From: Actinoplanes solisilvae
Lineage (GTDB): Bacteria; Actinomycetota; Actinomycetes; Mycobacteriales; Micromonosporaceae
DNA length: 64,000 nt
NCBI RefSeq assembly: GCF_003999975.1
Contig: NZ_RJAC01000022.1
Location: forward strand, 1-64,000
Direction: 5' to 3'
Every line of letters starts with the position of its first letter. The stretch's first letter is position 1. The translations under genes were made by a program, and so were the position numbers. The notes under the pieces are model-generated. The model was not told where the DNA came from and did not search any database. It was given only the letters and a program-made list of their open reading frames with translations. Below are positions 24,698 to 35,065 of the stretch, one piece after another.

Positions 24698-26749
24698 ATG
24701 AAGCTGAGTGTCGCTGACGACCGCGCCGGCCTCGTCAAAGTGTTCTTCCACCTGCGTGCGGAAGATGGCTGGCCACCCGTCGGCACCGAATCCCTGTGGG
24801 CACGGCCGGTATCCGCCGACGTTGTCGAGCTCGACAACACCCCGTTCTTCGCCCGCGGCGTTTCCTGCGGTGACCACGTCAGGGTCGTACCCGAAGACGA
24901 CGGCACGCTGACCGCTGTCGACGTCGTCGAGTGGTCCCAGCGGTGCACTGTGCGGGTAGTCCCGTTCCGCGCCGGCCCGCTGCGAGGTGATCGCCAAAGG
25001 GTGCCCGACGAGTTCGCCACCGTCGGCGTCTCCGGCGAAGGAATCGAGCAGTACAGCATCGTGGCGCTCGACATCCCACCGACCGCCAACCTGGCCGCCG
25101 TCAAGCGGCTGCTTCGCGACGGCGTCGAACGTGGCTGGTGGGATTACGAAGAGAGCAACGTCGGCGAGGCCTGGGCCGACGCCGTCCAGACTAGGGCAGA
25201 ACACCGTCGTGCAGTCGACGAAGAGTCACCCCGGAGCAGCATCGATCAGCGCAACGGGCTGCAGGGGCTTGATCGGAACTCGGTTGGCCGGGGTCGGGCG
25301 GGTGGATACGGTGCGTTGATGTCTGACGCGCGCGTTTTGCTTCCGCGGGTGGCGCCGGCTGTGGCGGGGGTTTCGTCGCGGGCTGTGGGGGAGCTGCTGG
25401 ATCGGCTCGAACGCCAGGAGCTCGAGTGTCACTCGCTCATGGTTGTGCGGCGCGGGCGGGTTGTTGCTGAGGGGTGGTGGACGCCGTTCTCGGCTGGGCG
25501 ACCGCATCTTCTGTACTCGTTGACCAAGTCGTTCACGGCGGTCGCGGTGGGGCTGGCGATCGCGGACGGGGTGCTTTCGCTGGATGACCGGGTGGTGGAT
25601 GTGTTGCCGGAGCACGTTCCGGCCGACGTCTCGCAGCAGGGGCGGCGGGTCACTGTCCATCACCTGCTGTCCATGACCAGCGGGCATGGGACGGACAGTC
25701 TCGGCGAGGCCTGGGAGCTGGAACCGGGCGACCTGGTCAAGGGGTTTCTGCGGGTGCCGTTCACCGAAGCGGAGGGGAGCACGCACGTCTACGACAACGC
25801 GACCACCGGCGTTCTCGCCCGGATGGTGGAGCGGGTCACCGGTCGTGGGCTGCCGGAGTTGCTTGATGAGCGACTGTTCGGGCCCATGGGGGTCGATCAT
25901 GCTGAGTGGGATCGGGTGGCCGGCGGGGCCGCGTTCGGTTTTCATGGGCTGCATCTGACGACCGAGGCCGTTGCCGCGTTCGGTGAGGTGCTGCGGCGCG
26001 AAGGGCGTTGGGGTGAACGGCAACTGGTTCCGCGCGACTGGGTGCGGCTCGCGACTCGCGAGCACGTGGAGACCCGGGCGGCGGAGGTCGGTGGCGGGGA
26101 GGCTGATTCGCTTCGCGGGTACGGGTATCAGTTCTGGCTGTCGCAGCACGGCTATCGCGGTGAGGGCAACAACGGCCAGATGTGTGTGGTCGTTCCCGAG
26201 CACGGGCTCGTGGTCGCCGTGACCGCCGCGGTGAACTCCACTCAGCCGGTGCTGGACGCGGTCTGGGAGTGCCTGCTGCCCGGTCTGGGCCACGGCGACA
26301 GCGCCCGGGACGACGAGGCGCTCGCCGAGCGGTTGCGGCGGTTGTCGTTGGCGCCGGTCCGGGGTGCGGCTGCCCGGGGACGCTCCGTTGAGGCGAAACT
26401 GGACGCTGCGGCCGCGAACTCTCCGCTGGCCGACGGCACCAGGGTGAACGTCGATCCCGTGGGCGGTGGGTGGAGGCTGCGATTCGGGTCGTCGTTCACG
26501 GTCGAGGCCGGCCACGGTGAATGGCGGGAGAGTTCGCCGCTCGGGCGGCCGATCGTCGCGACCGGGGCCTGGCAGGGGGACACGTTCGTCGCCGACCTCT
26601 ACGTCGTCACCACGCCGCACCGGGTCCGGCTGGTTGTCGACGCCGAGGCGCGGGTGGCGGTGGCGTCGTGGAACACCGTGCCGCTCACCACTCCCGACCT
26701 GATCGTGCACCTGCGGTCGCCGCTCATGACACGACCCGACGTCGCCTAG
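24698..26749 (+). CDS. DUF4265 domain joined in frame to a serine hydrolase (beta-lactamase fold)
   Basis: One uninterrupted frame of about 683 residues. Residues 1-150 match the DUF4265 type ('VKVFFHLRAEDGWPPVGTESLW', 'DNTPFFARGVSCGDHVRVV', 'FATVGVSGEGIEQY'), small actinobacterial proteins of unknown role. Residues 150-205 are a polar linker. From 'MSDARVLLPRV' (ATG 25319) a class-C-type serine hydrolase begins: Ser-x-x-Lys in 'YSLTKSFTAVAVG', the Tyr-x-Asn motif in 'THVYDNATTGVLARM', 'GYGYQFWLSQHGYRGEGNNGQ', then a beta-rich C-terminal domain. The hydrolase probably cleaves an ester or amide. Either a true fusion or two genes between which the stop was lost; an RBS before 25319 is not evident, which favours a single product, but no RBS is clear at 24698 either. 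Confidence 0.65.
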   Translation: MKLSVADDRAGLVKVFFHLRAEDGWPPVGTESLWARPVSADVVELDNTPFFARGVSCGDHVRVVPEDDGTLTAVDVVEWSQRCTVRVVPFRAGPLRGDRQRVPDEFATVGVSGEGIEQYSIVALDIPPTANLAAVKRLLRDGVERGWWDYEESNVGEAWADAVQTRAEHRRAVDEESPRSSIDQRNGLQGLDRNSVGRGRAGGYGALMSDARVLLPRVAPAVAGVSSRAVGELLDRLERQELECHSLMVVRRGRVVAEGWWTPFSAGRPHLLYSLTKSFTAVAVGLAIADGVLSLDDRVVDVLPEHVPADVSQQGRRVTVHHLLSMTSGHGTDSLGEAWELEPGDLVKGFLRVPFTEAEGSTHVYDNATTGVLARMVERVTGRGLPELLDERLFGPMGVDHAEWDRVAGGAAFGFHGLHLTTEAVAAFGEVLRREGRWGERQLVPRDWVRLATREHVETRAAEVGGGEADSLRGYGYQFWLSQHGYRGEGNNGQMCVVVPEHGLVVAVTAAVNSTQPVLDAVWECLLPGLGHGDSARDDEALAERLRRLSLAPVRGAAARGRSVEAKLDAAAANSPLADGTRVNVDPVGGGWRLRFGSSFTVEAGHGEWRESSPLGRPIVATGAWQGDTFVADLYVVTTPHRVRLVVDAEARVAVASWNTVPLTTPDLIVHLRSPLMTRPDVA

Positions 26750-26771
26750 GTTCTCCCAGCGGTCGAAGGCG

Positions 26772-27692
26772 CTATCGGTGGAGGTCGGCGATCAGCGCGC
26801 TCACCAGCGGGCGCAAGGCGGCCGACCTCGCTCGGCGCCAGGTGGAGATGTACGGCATCACCGTGTCGGGGATCGTCTCGGCGCGGATGTGCCACATGCC
26901 GGCCAGGGCTATGACGAAGCGGGAGGCCTCGGGCGGGAGCCCTCGGAGGAGGCTGTGGGCGCGTTTCGTGGCCGTCGGCTCGCCGAGGACGTGGCCGGTG
27001 GCTACCACGTCGGCGGCGAGCTGGGCCAGATCGAGCCAGGGGGCGCCGGCTGCGGCGTAGGCCCAGTCGAGCAGGACGGCCGAGTTCGCGTCGACCGTTG
27101 TGTTGTCCAGACGGATGTCGCGGTGGATCAGCGCGTCGCCGGCCGTCCACTGTTGCCAGCCGGTCACCAGAGCGGCGGCCGGGGCCGCGTGGTCGGCTGT
27201 CCAGTCGTCGGTCGCGCCGGTTTGCCGGGTGCGCGCCCAGCCGTCGAAGTCGGAGATGCGCTCGACCACGGGAGACAGGGATTTCGGCGCCCGGTGGCTG
27301 CTCGCGGTGCGGCACGCCTGCACGACAGCGGCGATCGACGCGTCGGTCCAGCAGGGCTCGGTCAGGCCGGGGCACCACGTGGTGGCCAGGGCGATCCAGG
27401 GTCCATGCTCGACGGTGGCCAGGCGTCGGGGCGCGGGCACCGATCGGGGCAGGACGTCGAGGACGCGGGATTCGCGCTCGATCATGTGGCGGTTGTGGGG
27501 GCGGACGTCGGCGGAGACGGCCTTGACGAAGACCTGCCGTCCGTCGGCCAGGTGCAGGGCCACGGCGGGGCCGGGGGACATGCCGCCGTGCAGGTCGGTG
27601 TGGGCGACGATCGTCGAGCCGAGGGCGCGGGCGACGGCCGCACGGACGGGGGCCGGCGTCTCGGCCCATGCGGCGCGAGGTGTGAACGCCAC
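26772..27692 (-). CDS. Aminoglycoside phosphotransferase-like kinase
   Basis: 306 residues with the APH/choline-kinase fold. 'RQVFVKAV' supplies the ATP-binding lysine; the catalytic loop is 'LIHRDIRLDNTTVD' (HxDxxxxN), and the metal-binding site is 'VLLDWAYAAAGAPWLDLAQL' (DxA type). Such proteins phosphorylate antibiotics, small alcohols or unknown metabolites. No resistance genes are near, so the substrate is open. GTG at 27692 is the furthest in-frame start matching the family. It is convergent with the DUF4265/hydrolase gene; the 275 bases beyond it, up to the response regulator, contain no recognised element. Confidence 0.82.
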   Translation of the reverse strand: MAFTPRAAWAETPAPVRAAVARALGSTIVAHTDLHGGMSPGPAVALHLADGRQVFVKAVSADVRPHNRHMIERESRVLDVLPRSVPAPRRLATVEHGPWIALATTWCPGLTEPCWTDASIAAVVQACRTASSHRAPKSLSPVVERISDFDGWARTRQTGATDDWTADHAAPAAALVTGWQQWTAGDALIHRDIRLDNTTVDANSAVLLDWAYAAAGAPWLDLAQLAADVVATGHVLGEPTATKRAHSLLRGLPPEASRFVIALAGMWHIRAETIPDTVMPYISTWRRARSAALRPLVSALIADLHR

Positions 27693-27967
27693 GGGTCAGG
27701 CGGGCCGGTGCGACTCGGCGCGGCGGCGGAAGGTGGCTGTTAGGGTCCGGTTCTGGCAGGTCAGCACACGCACGACGTCACCGTAACGCAATGAAAGCGG
27801 GTTTGTGCGTTGTGCCGCCGCCGCGCCCGTCAGTGGTCAAACCTGAGCTCAGGCGTCCGTAAGAGCACGGCCCGTGGGCACCACAGAGGCGACGGTTCTA
27901 ATCCTGGCTTCAGGTTGATCGGGGAGGATGAGCGGCAAAGCATCGACGGGAAGGGGGGCGGGCCGGC

Positions 27968-28660
27968 GTGCGGATCCTGATCGCGGATGATGACGGGGCC
28001 ATCCGTGAGTCGCTGGAGCGGGTGCTCCAGGTCGAGGGTTACGACACCAGCACCGTCGCCAACGGTCTCGCCGTGCTCGACGGGGTCGGTGGGGCGGGCG
28101 GTGACGCGCTGGATCTGCTGATCCTCGACGTGATGATGCCTCGCCTCGGCGGGTTGGAGACCTGCCGGCGGCTGCGGGCGGCGGGCCGGGATCTGCCGGT
28201 GCTGATGCTGACCGCCCGTGACCAGGTCTCCGACCGGGTCGCGGGGCTCGACGCGGGCGCTGACGACTATCTGCCCAAACCGTTCGCCACCGAGGAGTTG
28301 CTGGCCCGGGTTCGGGCCCTGCTGCGCCGGCGCACGCCGGCCGGCGGGGAGTCGCAGGTCCTGTCGTTCGCCGACGTCCGGGTCGATCCCGACAGGTTCG
28401 AGGCGTGGCGTGGCGGGCGGCCGCTGCGCTTGACCCGGACCGAGTTCTCCCTGCTGGAGGTTCTCGTGCGCAACGCGACCCGGGTCTTGACCCGCGACGC
28501 GCTGTTCGAGGCGATCTGGGGCTTCGACATGAGCGCCACCGCCAACAACCTCCAGGTGTACGTGAGCTACCTGCGCCGCAAGATGGAGGCCGAGGGTGAG
28601 CCGCGATTGATCTACACGCTGCGCGGCCTGGGATACACGTTGCGGGAGACTCCGCCGTGA
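27968..28660 (+). CDS. OmpR-family response regulator (MprA-like)
   Basis: 230 residues. Receiver domain (1-118) with acidic pocket 'IADDDG', phosphoacceptor 'LLILDVMMPRLGG' (Asp near 55), 'MLTARD' and 'YLPKPFATEELLARV'. Winged-helix effector (about 130-228) with 'LTRTEFSLLEVLVRNATRVLTRDALFEAIWG' and 'YVSYLRRKME'. GTG start. Its stop overlaps the sensor kinase start (GTGA), so the pair is co-translated. The closest well-known relatives are MprA/TcrA regulators of envelope stress. Confidence 0.93.
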   Translation: MRILIADDDGAIRESLERVLQVEGYDTSTVANGLAVLDGVGGAGGDALDLLILDVMMPRLGGLETCRRLRAAGRDLPVLMLTARDQVSDRVAGLDAGADDYLPKPFATEELLARVRALLRRRTPAGGESQVLSFADVRVDPDRFEAWRGGRPLRLTRTEFSLLEVLVRNATRVLTRDALFEAIWGFDMSATANNLQVYVSYLRRKMEAEGEPRLIYTLRGLGYTLRETPP

Positions 28661-30105
28661 GCAGGTCCGCCGGCCGGGAACCGCGCCGGCTGACCCGATG
28701 GTGGCGCCGGCGGTCCCTGCGGACCAGGCTGACGGTGATCGCGGCGACGGCCATCGCGGTCAGCGTGTTCGTGGCCTTCCAGGTGGCCAGCGAGCTAATG
28801 GATCGGAAGCTGCGGGACACCGCCGAGGACCAGCTGCGCGCCGACTCCCGCGTCCTGGCGACGGACGCGGAGCACGCCGGTGTGGCGCAGGTCCAGCTAC
28901 CGTCATATCCCGGGTCCGGTCGGCTGGTGCGGGTCATCCTGCCCGACGGCTCGGCCCGGACGCCGGTCGGCCAACCCGCGCTGCCCCCGGTCAGCGTGCA
29001 CGCCGGGCGCGTGGCGCAGGGCGCGTCGGCCGACCTGATGGAGTCGAACGACAGCGAAGAGGGCTACCTCATCTACACGCTGCGGGCGGGCGACGGCGCG
29101 GTCCAGGTGGCCCTCGCCGCCGACGACAGCCCGATCAACCAGTTCGGGTTCGGGTTCCTGCTGATCGGGCTGCTCTGCGTGGTCGGCGGCGCCGTCGTCG
29201 GGCGGACCGTGGCGCGGACCGGGCTGGCGCCGATCGACCGGCTGACCGCCGCCGCGGTCCGTGTCGCGCACACCCGGGATCTCGACGCCGACATCCCGGA
29301 TGAGGGCGGTGGGGAGATCCGGCGGCTGATCCGGTCGATCAACGACATGCTCGCCGCGCTCCGGGACTCCCGGCGGGCCCAGCGGCTGCTCGCCGAGGAC
29401 GCCGCCCATGAACTCAAGACCCCGCTCACCAGCCTGCGCCTCAACGTCGAGTTGCTGGTCCGGCTCGATCGGCGCGGCACCCTGGACAGCGCCCTGCCGG
29501 CGGAGAGCCGGACCCGGTTGCTCAACGATCTCGGCGCCCAGGTGGCCGAGTTGAGCACCCTGGCCGCCGAGCTGACCGAGGTGGCGCGCGGTGACGTCAG
29601 CGACGAGAGCACCGAGCTGCTCGACTTCGCCGACGTGGTGGTGGCCGCCGCGGCCCGGGCGCGTTCCCGCCTGCCTGACATCGAGGTCGCGCTCGACGTG
29701 ACCTCCGCGTGGGTGAGCGGGCGTCCCGCCGCGCTTCAACGGGCGGTGCTCAACCTCATCGACAACGCCGGCAAGTGGTCCCCCGTGGACCAGCCGGTCC
29801 GGGTCCGGCTGCGGGCCGAGGGCGCGTCGGCGGTGCTCGAGGTCGACGACGCCGGGCCGGGCATCGACGCAGTCGACGTACCGCGGGTGTTCGACCGGTT
29901 CTACCGGGCCGACAGCGCCCGGGGGTTGCCGGGATCCGGTCTGGGGCTGTCGATCGTGCAGCGGGTCGTCGACGCCCACGGCGGCCGGGCCACTGTCGCC
30001 CGGTCCACGCGCGGTGGCGCGCTGCTTCGGGTCGACCTTCCGGCCGCGGCCCCGCCCGGCTCGATCGCGCGCCGCACCGCCGGGGAGGACACAGCGGCGC
30101 GCTGA
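28657..30105 (+). CDS. Sensor histidine kinase (MprB-like)
   Basis: 482 residues. A basic start leads into transmembrane helix 1 (about 25-46), an extracytoplasmic sensor of about 110 residues, helix 2 ('FGFGFLLIGLLCVVGGAVVG', about 160-182), HAMP, H-box 'EDAAHELKTPLTSLRLN', N-box 'AVLNLIDNAGKWS', G1 'DDAGPGID', F-box 'FDRFYRAD' and G2 'GSGLGLSIV'. It should autophosphorylate and pass phosphate to the upstream regulator. Its stop is ten bases from the convergent stop of a TnpB remnant, so little of that element's right end can remain; the last 15 residues (after 'AAAPPGS') may be altered by that insertion (inference). Confidence 0.92.
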   Translation: MSRSAGREPRRLTRWWRRRSLRTRLTVIAATAIAVSVFVAFQVASELMDRKLRDTAEDQLRADSRVLATDAEHAGVAQVQLPSYPGSGRLVRVILPDGSARTPVGQPALPPVSVHAGRVAQGASADLMESNDSEEGYLIYTLRAGDGAVQVALAADDSPINQFGFGFLLIGLLCVVGGAVVGRTVARTGLAPIDRLTAAAVRVAHTRDLDADIPDEGGGEIRRLIRSINDMLAALRDSRRAQRLLAEDAAHELKTPLTSLRLNVELLVRLDRRGTLDSALPAESRTRLLNDLGAQVAELSTLAAELTEVARGDVSDESTELLDFADVVVAAAARARSRLPDIEVALDVTSAWVSGRPAALQRAVLNLIDNAGKWSPVDQPVRVRLRAEGASAVLEVDDAGPGIDAVDVPRVFDRFYRADSARGLPGSGLGLSIVQRVVDAHGGRATVARSTRGGALLRVDLPAAAPPGSIARRTAGEDTAAR

Positions 30106-30115
30106 CCGTTACCCT

Positions 30116-30736
30116 TCAGTGTGCTTTGGTGAGCACATGATCGATAGTCCTGCCTTGCGGCGGGACGGTCCCGGCCTGACCCACAAGTGTGGTGCCGGGT
30201 TCACGCTTCACGGCCACCTGCCCGCGTGCGCGGGTCTTCTGGTCGGCTCCACGTGCTGCCACCGAGCCACTCCCGGCGGTGTCGAACTGTGCCGCGAGGG
30301 CGGCGAGGTTCAGGGCGGCGTTGCGGTCGCGGTCGATGACCAGCCCGCACGCCTCACAACGGTATTCACGCTCGGACAGGGCCAGCTTGGTTTTCACCGC
30401 GCCACAGGCCGAGCAGGTTTTGGAGGACGGATACCAGCGGTCGGCCACGACGAGCCGGCCGCCGTTCCACGAAATCTTGTAGGCCAGTTGCCGCCGGATT
30501 TCGGCGAACCCGGCGTCGGCGATGTGCCGGGCCAGCCGCCGGTTGGTGAGCATGCCGGCGACGTTGAGATCTTCGACCACCACCGTGCCGTACGTCGCCG
30601 CCAACTTATTGGTGAGCTTGTGGATCGTGTCGCGGCGCAGATGAGCGACCCTGGCATGCGCGCGGCCGAGCCGCGCCGCCGCACGCGAATGGCTGCCCTT
30701 CGGGGTCGAGACCCGCGTCGCCCGGCGATGCCCGGT
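30116..30736 (-). pseudogene. tnpB: IS200/IS605-type TnpB remnant (C-terminal half)
   Basis: The open frame (about 206 codons) starts directly after an in-frame TGA at 30737-30739 and ends with an intact C-terminus. It contains 'HARVAHLRRDTIHKLTNKLA', the RuvC-II segment 'TVVVEDLNVAGML' (Glu), the zinc ribbon 'CSACG' plus 'CEACG', the RuvC-III segment 'DRDRNAALNLAAL' (Asp) and the tail 'GQAGTVPPQGRTIDHVL' usual for actinobacterial TnpB. The first RuvC Asp and the whole N-terminal half are missing or scattered: a neighbouring frame to about 30830 has 'GVKAGTLA' and 'AVSNGRF', which may be decayed remains. TnpB is the RNA-guided nuclease of IS605 elements; this copy cannot be active. No tnpA is present. 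Confidence 0.88.
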
Positions 30737-30739
30737 TCA

Positions 30740-31095
30740 TACCGGGCGAACCTGAAACGACCGTTAGAAACGGCGCTCAGGCGGACTTGCCCGGCGAGAG
30801 TGCCGGCCTTTACGCCGTTTTCCACCGAAGGATGATCCGGAGTGCCGGGTCTGCCGCCCGGCGGCCCGCACCGGCCTGGCGGGTGTTGCGCCCCGCTTCG
30901 CCGGATGCGGGCGCTTCGGTCGCGGAACCGTCCGATATGGTCATGCCGCCGCCCGAGCCGGTCGCCCCGTCCGCGGGCAGCCGAGCCGCCCCCGCCGGGC
31001 AACCGTGAGTGACGAGCCTCCCTGTAATCGCGGTGGTCCGCATCCGCCCGGGCGCGTAAGCTATATCTCCTATCTGCTAAATAGGCATTTGGATG
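30740..31095. other. Intergenic stretch, decayed TnpB 5' region and promoter zone
   Basis: About 350 bases without an intact gene. The first 100 bases on the minus strand still resemble TnpB N-terminal coding sequence in shifted frames. The rest (30850-31050) shows nothing recognisable. The final 40 bases are AT-rich and hold an inverted repeat. Confidence 0.55.
31069..31085. promoter_or_regulatory. Inverted repeat in the promoter of the peroxiredoxin-like gene
   Basis: CCTAT-CTGCTAA-ATAGG, five-base arms with a seven-base spacer, lies 20 bases before the ATG in an unusually AT-rich patch. It may be an operator or overlap the -10 region; the binding protein is unknown. Confidence 0.4.
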
Positions 31096-31105
31096 GGTGG
31101 ACCCG

Positions 31106-31765
31106 ATGACCACAGCCGCGCACAGCACCACGCCGTCGCTCCCGGCCCGGGACGAATCGGCCGTTCCCGCCCGCTCGCGCACCGGTCGGCCGCGGGGTCC
31201 GGCCCGCTCCCGCATCGTGGATTCCCGCCGCCCGGCCCTCGACGCGCTCGACCGCGACGACATCTGGGACCGCATGGTCAAGCCCGGCGACCGGTTGCCC
31301 TCCGTACCGCTGCTCGAAGCCGACCTCGGCCCCATCCACCTCGACCGCCTGCTGCGGACCGGCCCGGTCGTCCTGGTCTTCTTCCCGCACGCGGCGAGCG
31401 CGCCGGCCGGCGCGGCCCTGGCCGACTACGAGCACCGGCTCATGCCCACGCTCCTCGAGACCGACGCCCACCTGGTCGCCGTCAGCCCCCAGCACCCCGA
31501 CCGCCTGGCCGAGCTCAAGCGCCGCCACGACCTGAGCTACTTCGTCGCCGCTGACCCGCGCCACCTGCTCATCGACGCGTTCAACCTGGGCTTCCACGCA
31601 CCCGGCGCCGACGTGCTGCTCGGCACCGGCCGCTCCGTCCTGCCCTTCCCGGCTGTGGTCGTCGCCGACCGTACGGGCCTGGTCCGCTTCGCCGACGTCC
31701 GCCCCGACGGCGCCGCCCACCCCGAGCCCGGCCGCGTTCTGGGGGCGCTCGACTTCTCGCGATGA
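31106..31765 (+). CDS. Peroxiredoxin-fold (AhpC/TSA-like) protein lacking all cysteines
   Basis: About 219 residues. After a 60-residue Arg/Pro-rich N-terminus, the fold reads as AhpC/TSA: 'VKPGDRLPSVPLLEADLGPIHLDRLLRTGPVVLVFFPHAASAPAGAALADYE', then 'HLVAVSPQHPDRLAELKRRHDLSYFVAADPRHLLIDAFNLGF' and 'LPFPAVVVADRTGLVRFADV'. The peroxidatic Cys expected after 'VFFPHA' is replaced by Ala/Ser, and the protein has no cysteine at all, so it cannot act as a normal peroxiredoxin. ATG at 31106 has GGTGG five bases upstream; an in-frame GTG at 31097 is the alternative. Role unknown, perhaps binding or structural. Confidence 0.75.
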   Translation: MTTAAHSTTPSLPARDESAVPARSRTGRPRGPARSRIVDSRRPALDALDRDDIWDRMVKPGDRLPSVPLLEADLGPIHLDRLLRTGPVVLVFFPHAASAPAGAALADYEHRLMPTLLETDAHLVAVSPQHPDRLAELKRRHDLSYFVAADPRHLLIDAFNLGFHAPGADVLLGTGRSVLPFPAVVVADRTGLVRFADVRPDGAAHPEPGRVLGALDFSR

Positions 31766-31810
31766 ACTTCAGGTGTATCAGAGGTGAATTGCCGGGTATA
31801 GCTAGTCCCC

Positions 31811-32509
31811 ATGCGGGAGCAGCAAGAGTACGGACTTGAGGTGCGGCTCGCGGTGGCAGCCGCGGGCGCGGTGATCCTGTTGGTGCCGTTCGCGGTGATC
31901 GCCGCGCTCGTGGTCGGCAACGTCGGTTGGCTGCACCGCGTCGACCAGGACGTCAGCGTGGCCGTGCACGCCTTCTCGGCCGCCCATCCGGCCCTGGTCG
32001 ACTTCATGTGGACGTGGTGCCTTGTCTTCGACCCGTGGACGTGGCGGGCCGCCGCACTGGGCCTGGTGATCTGGCTCGTCCGCCGTGGCGCGCGCTCGCT
32101 GGCCTGGTGGGTGGGGATCACCACGGTGGCCGGCGGCCTGCTCGGCGCCCTCCTGAAACTGCTCTTCGAACGCGACCGCCCCTCGTTCCTCGACCCGGTC
32201 GCGACGGCCGTCGGCTATTCGTTCCCCTCGGGTCACGCGCTGAACAACGCACTCGGCGCCGCCGTCGTTCTGGCGGTCGTGCTGCCTCTCGTACGCCACC
32301 GGCGCCTGCTTCTGATCGCGGGCATCGCCATCCCCGCGGTGACCGGCGCATTCCGCATCGGCCTGGGAGTGCACTACCTCAGCGACGTACTGGCCGGTTG
32401 GCTCTTCGGCCTGATAGTCGTCGCCGTGACCACCGCCGCCTTCGCAGCCCGCCGCCGGCGCCGCCCGGAACTGGTCGGCGCCAATGCCGCCGCCCCCGAT
32501 CAGGCGTAA
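31811..32509 (+). CDS. PAP2-superfamily membrane phosphatase
   Basis: 232 residues with about six transmembrane segments. The three phosphatase motifs are present: 'KLLFERDRPS' (KxxxxxxRP), 'YSFPSGHALNNA' (PSGH) and 'FRIGLGVHYLSDVLAGW' (RxxxxxHxxxD). It should dephosphorylate a lipid phosphate such as undecaprenyl diphosphate or phosphatidic acid at the outer membrane face. A basic tail (RRRRR) follows the last helix. It precedes a second, related phosphatase by 31 bases; the two probably form an operon. Confidence 0.9.
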   Translation: MREQQEYGLEVRLAVAAAGAVILLVPFAVIAALVVGNVGWLHRVDQDVSVAVHAFSAAHPALVDFMWTWCLVFDPWTWRAAALGLVIWLVRRGARSLAWWVGITTVAGGLLGALLKLLFERDRPSFLDPVATAVGYSFPSGHALNNALGAAVVLAVVLPLVRHRRLLLIAGIAIPAVTGAFRIGLGVHYLSDVLAGWLFGLIVVAVTTAAFAARRRRRPELVGANAAAPDQA

Positions 32510-32540
32510 CAACCGTCACTATCGGGTAGGTACGGCGGAC

Positions 32541-33239
32541 ATGCCCCCAGTGATCCCCCAAGTGCTCCGGCGACTGCTGCTCCCCGTGGCCGTCCTCTTC
32601 GGAGTGATGGTCGGCCTGGGCCTGCTGGCCACCAAGGTGGCCAACGACGCCTGGCCGCTGACCGTCGAGGACGACATCAACCGCGACTTCGAGGCCCACC
32701 GCACAGCGCCTCTCAACGTCATCAGCGAGATCGTCAGCCTGATCGGCAGCACCCCTGTCATCATCGCCGTGACCGGCGTGGCCGCGGTGATCCTGCGTCT
32801 CAAACTCGGCCGCTGGCGCGAGCCTTTGTTCCTTTGCCTGGCCGTCACCGCCCAGGCCCTCGTCTTCTTCTTCACGACGTTGGTCATCGACCGCGAACGT
32901 CCCGCCGTCCACCGCATGGACGACTCCCCACCCACGTCGAGTTTCCCGTCCGGCCACACCTCGGCCGCGGTGGCCCTTTACGTCGGCCTGGCCCTGCTCC
33001 TCTTCACCCTGCTGCATCAGACCTGGGCAAAACGCCTGGCCTGGCTGTTGGTCCTGGTGCCGGTCGCCGTGGCCTGCGCCCGCCTCTACCGCGGCATGCA
33101 CCATCCCACCGACGTGACAGCATCGTTCCTCAACGGCATAACCTGCGTCGTCATCATGGCCCGCGAGATCCTCAACCGAGCCGTACGCTGGGCAGTCCCG
33201 CAACGCTTCCGGCTCAGCTCACGCAAGGTGGCGCATTAG
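32541..33239 (+). CDS. PAP2-superfamily membrane phosphatase
   Basis: 232 residues, the same architecture as its neighbour but only distantly alike in sequence. Motifs: 'FTTLVIDRERPAVHRM', 'TSSFPSGHTSAAVALY' and 'ARLYRGMHHPTDVTASFL'. The first helix follows a short basic start ('VLRRLLLPVAVLFGVMVGLGLLA'). ATG at 32541 is chosen as the first start matching the membrane topology. Substrate again likely a lipid phosphate; two phosphatases side by side may act on different lipids. Confidence 0.9.
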   Translation: MPPVIPQVLRRLLLPVAVLFGVMVGLGLLATKVANDAWPLTVEDDINRDFEAHRTAPLNVISEIVSLIGSTPVIIAVTGVAAVILRLKLGRWREPLFLCLAVTAQALVFFFTTLVIDRERPAVHRMDDSPPTSSFPSGHTSAAVALYVGLALLLFTLLHQTWAKRLAWLLVLVPVAVACARLYRGMHHPTDVTASFLNGITCVVIMAREILNRAVRWAVPQRFRLSSRKVAH

Positions 33240-33286
33240 CATCGTTCAGCCGCCGACGAAACGTAGGCGAACAACGCTGAGCAACC

Positions 33287-33335
33287 CGGGGTGCCGGATC
33301 CTGGCGTAACCGCACAGCCGGGGCCCGGCACCCCG
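33287..33335. terminator. Bidirectional terminator between convergent genes
   Basis: Perfect 11-bp arms CGGGGTGCCGG (33287-33297) and CCGGCACCCCG (33325-33335) enclose 27 bases between the PAP2 stop and the mannitol dehydrogenase stop. It can serve both strands. The long loop makes it a less certain terminator. Confidence 0.6.
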
Positions 33336-33342
33336 ATGCGCG

Positions 33343-34824
<1,482 letters not shown>

Positions 34825-35065
34825 GACGGCTCTTCCTCCCGGCAGCGGTTCGGGGATCTCCCACAGCATCGCACCGGATCGCCCTGGTCACGGGCGACCG
34901 AGCTGAAGGATCTTCTGCACGCTTCGGTCATCCGAGTCTTGGCCATGTGCCAACACGCCTGAGCCCCGGTGACCGAGTTACGTCTCCCCATGCCCGTTTT
35001 CTGTGAGGCGAACCGAGGGAAAGGTGACCCGACCGGTGGGGCGAACCGAGAGGGGGCGAAGCGGA
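34825..35065. other. Intergenic stretch between mtl-type dehydrogenase and the glyoxylate operon
   Basis: No gene is seen. It must hold the dehydrogenase promoter. Two short direct repeats GGCGAACCGAG occur near 35006 and 35041; no regulator can be assigned. Confidence 0.4.

Noticed and set aside
30394..31335. 313-codon minus frame overlapping the TnpB remnant
   Set aside because: Shares only short out-of-frame TnpB traces; the rest is antisense to the peroxiredoxin-like gene and its promoter.
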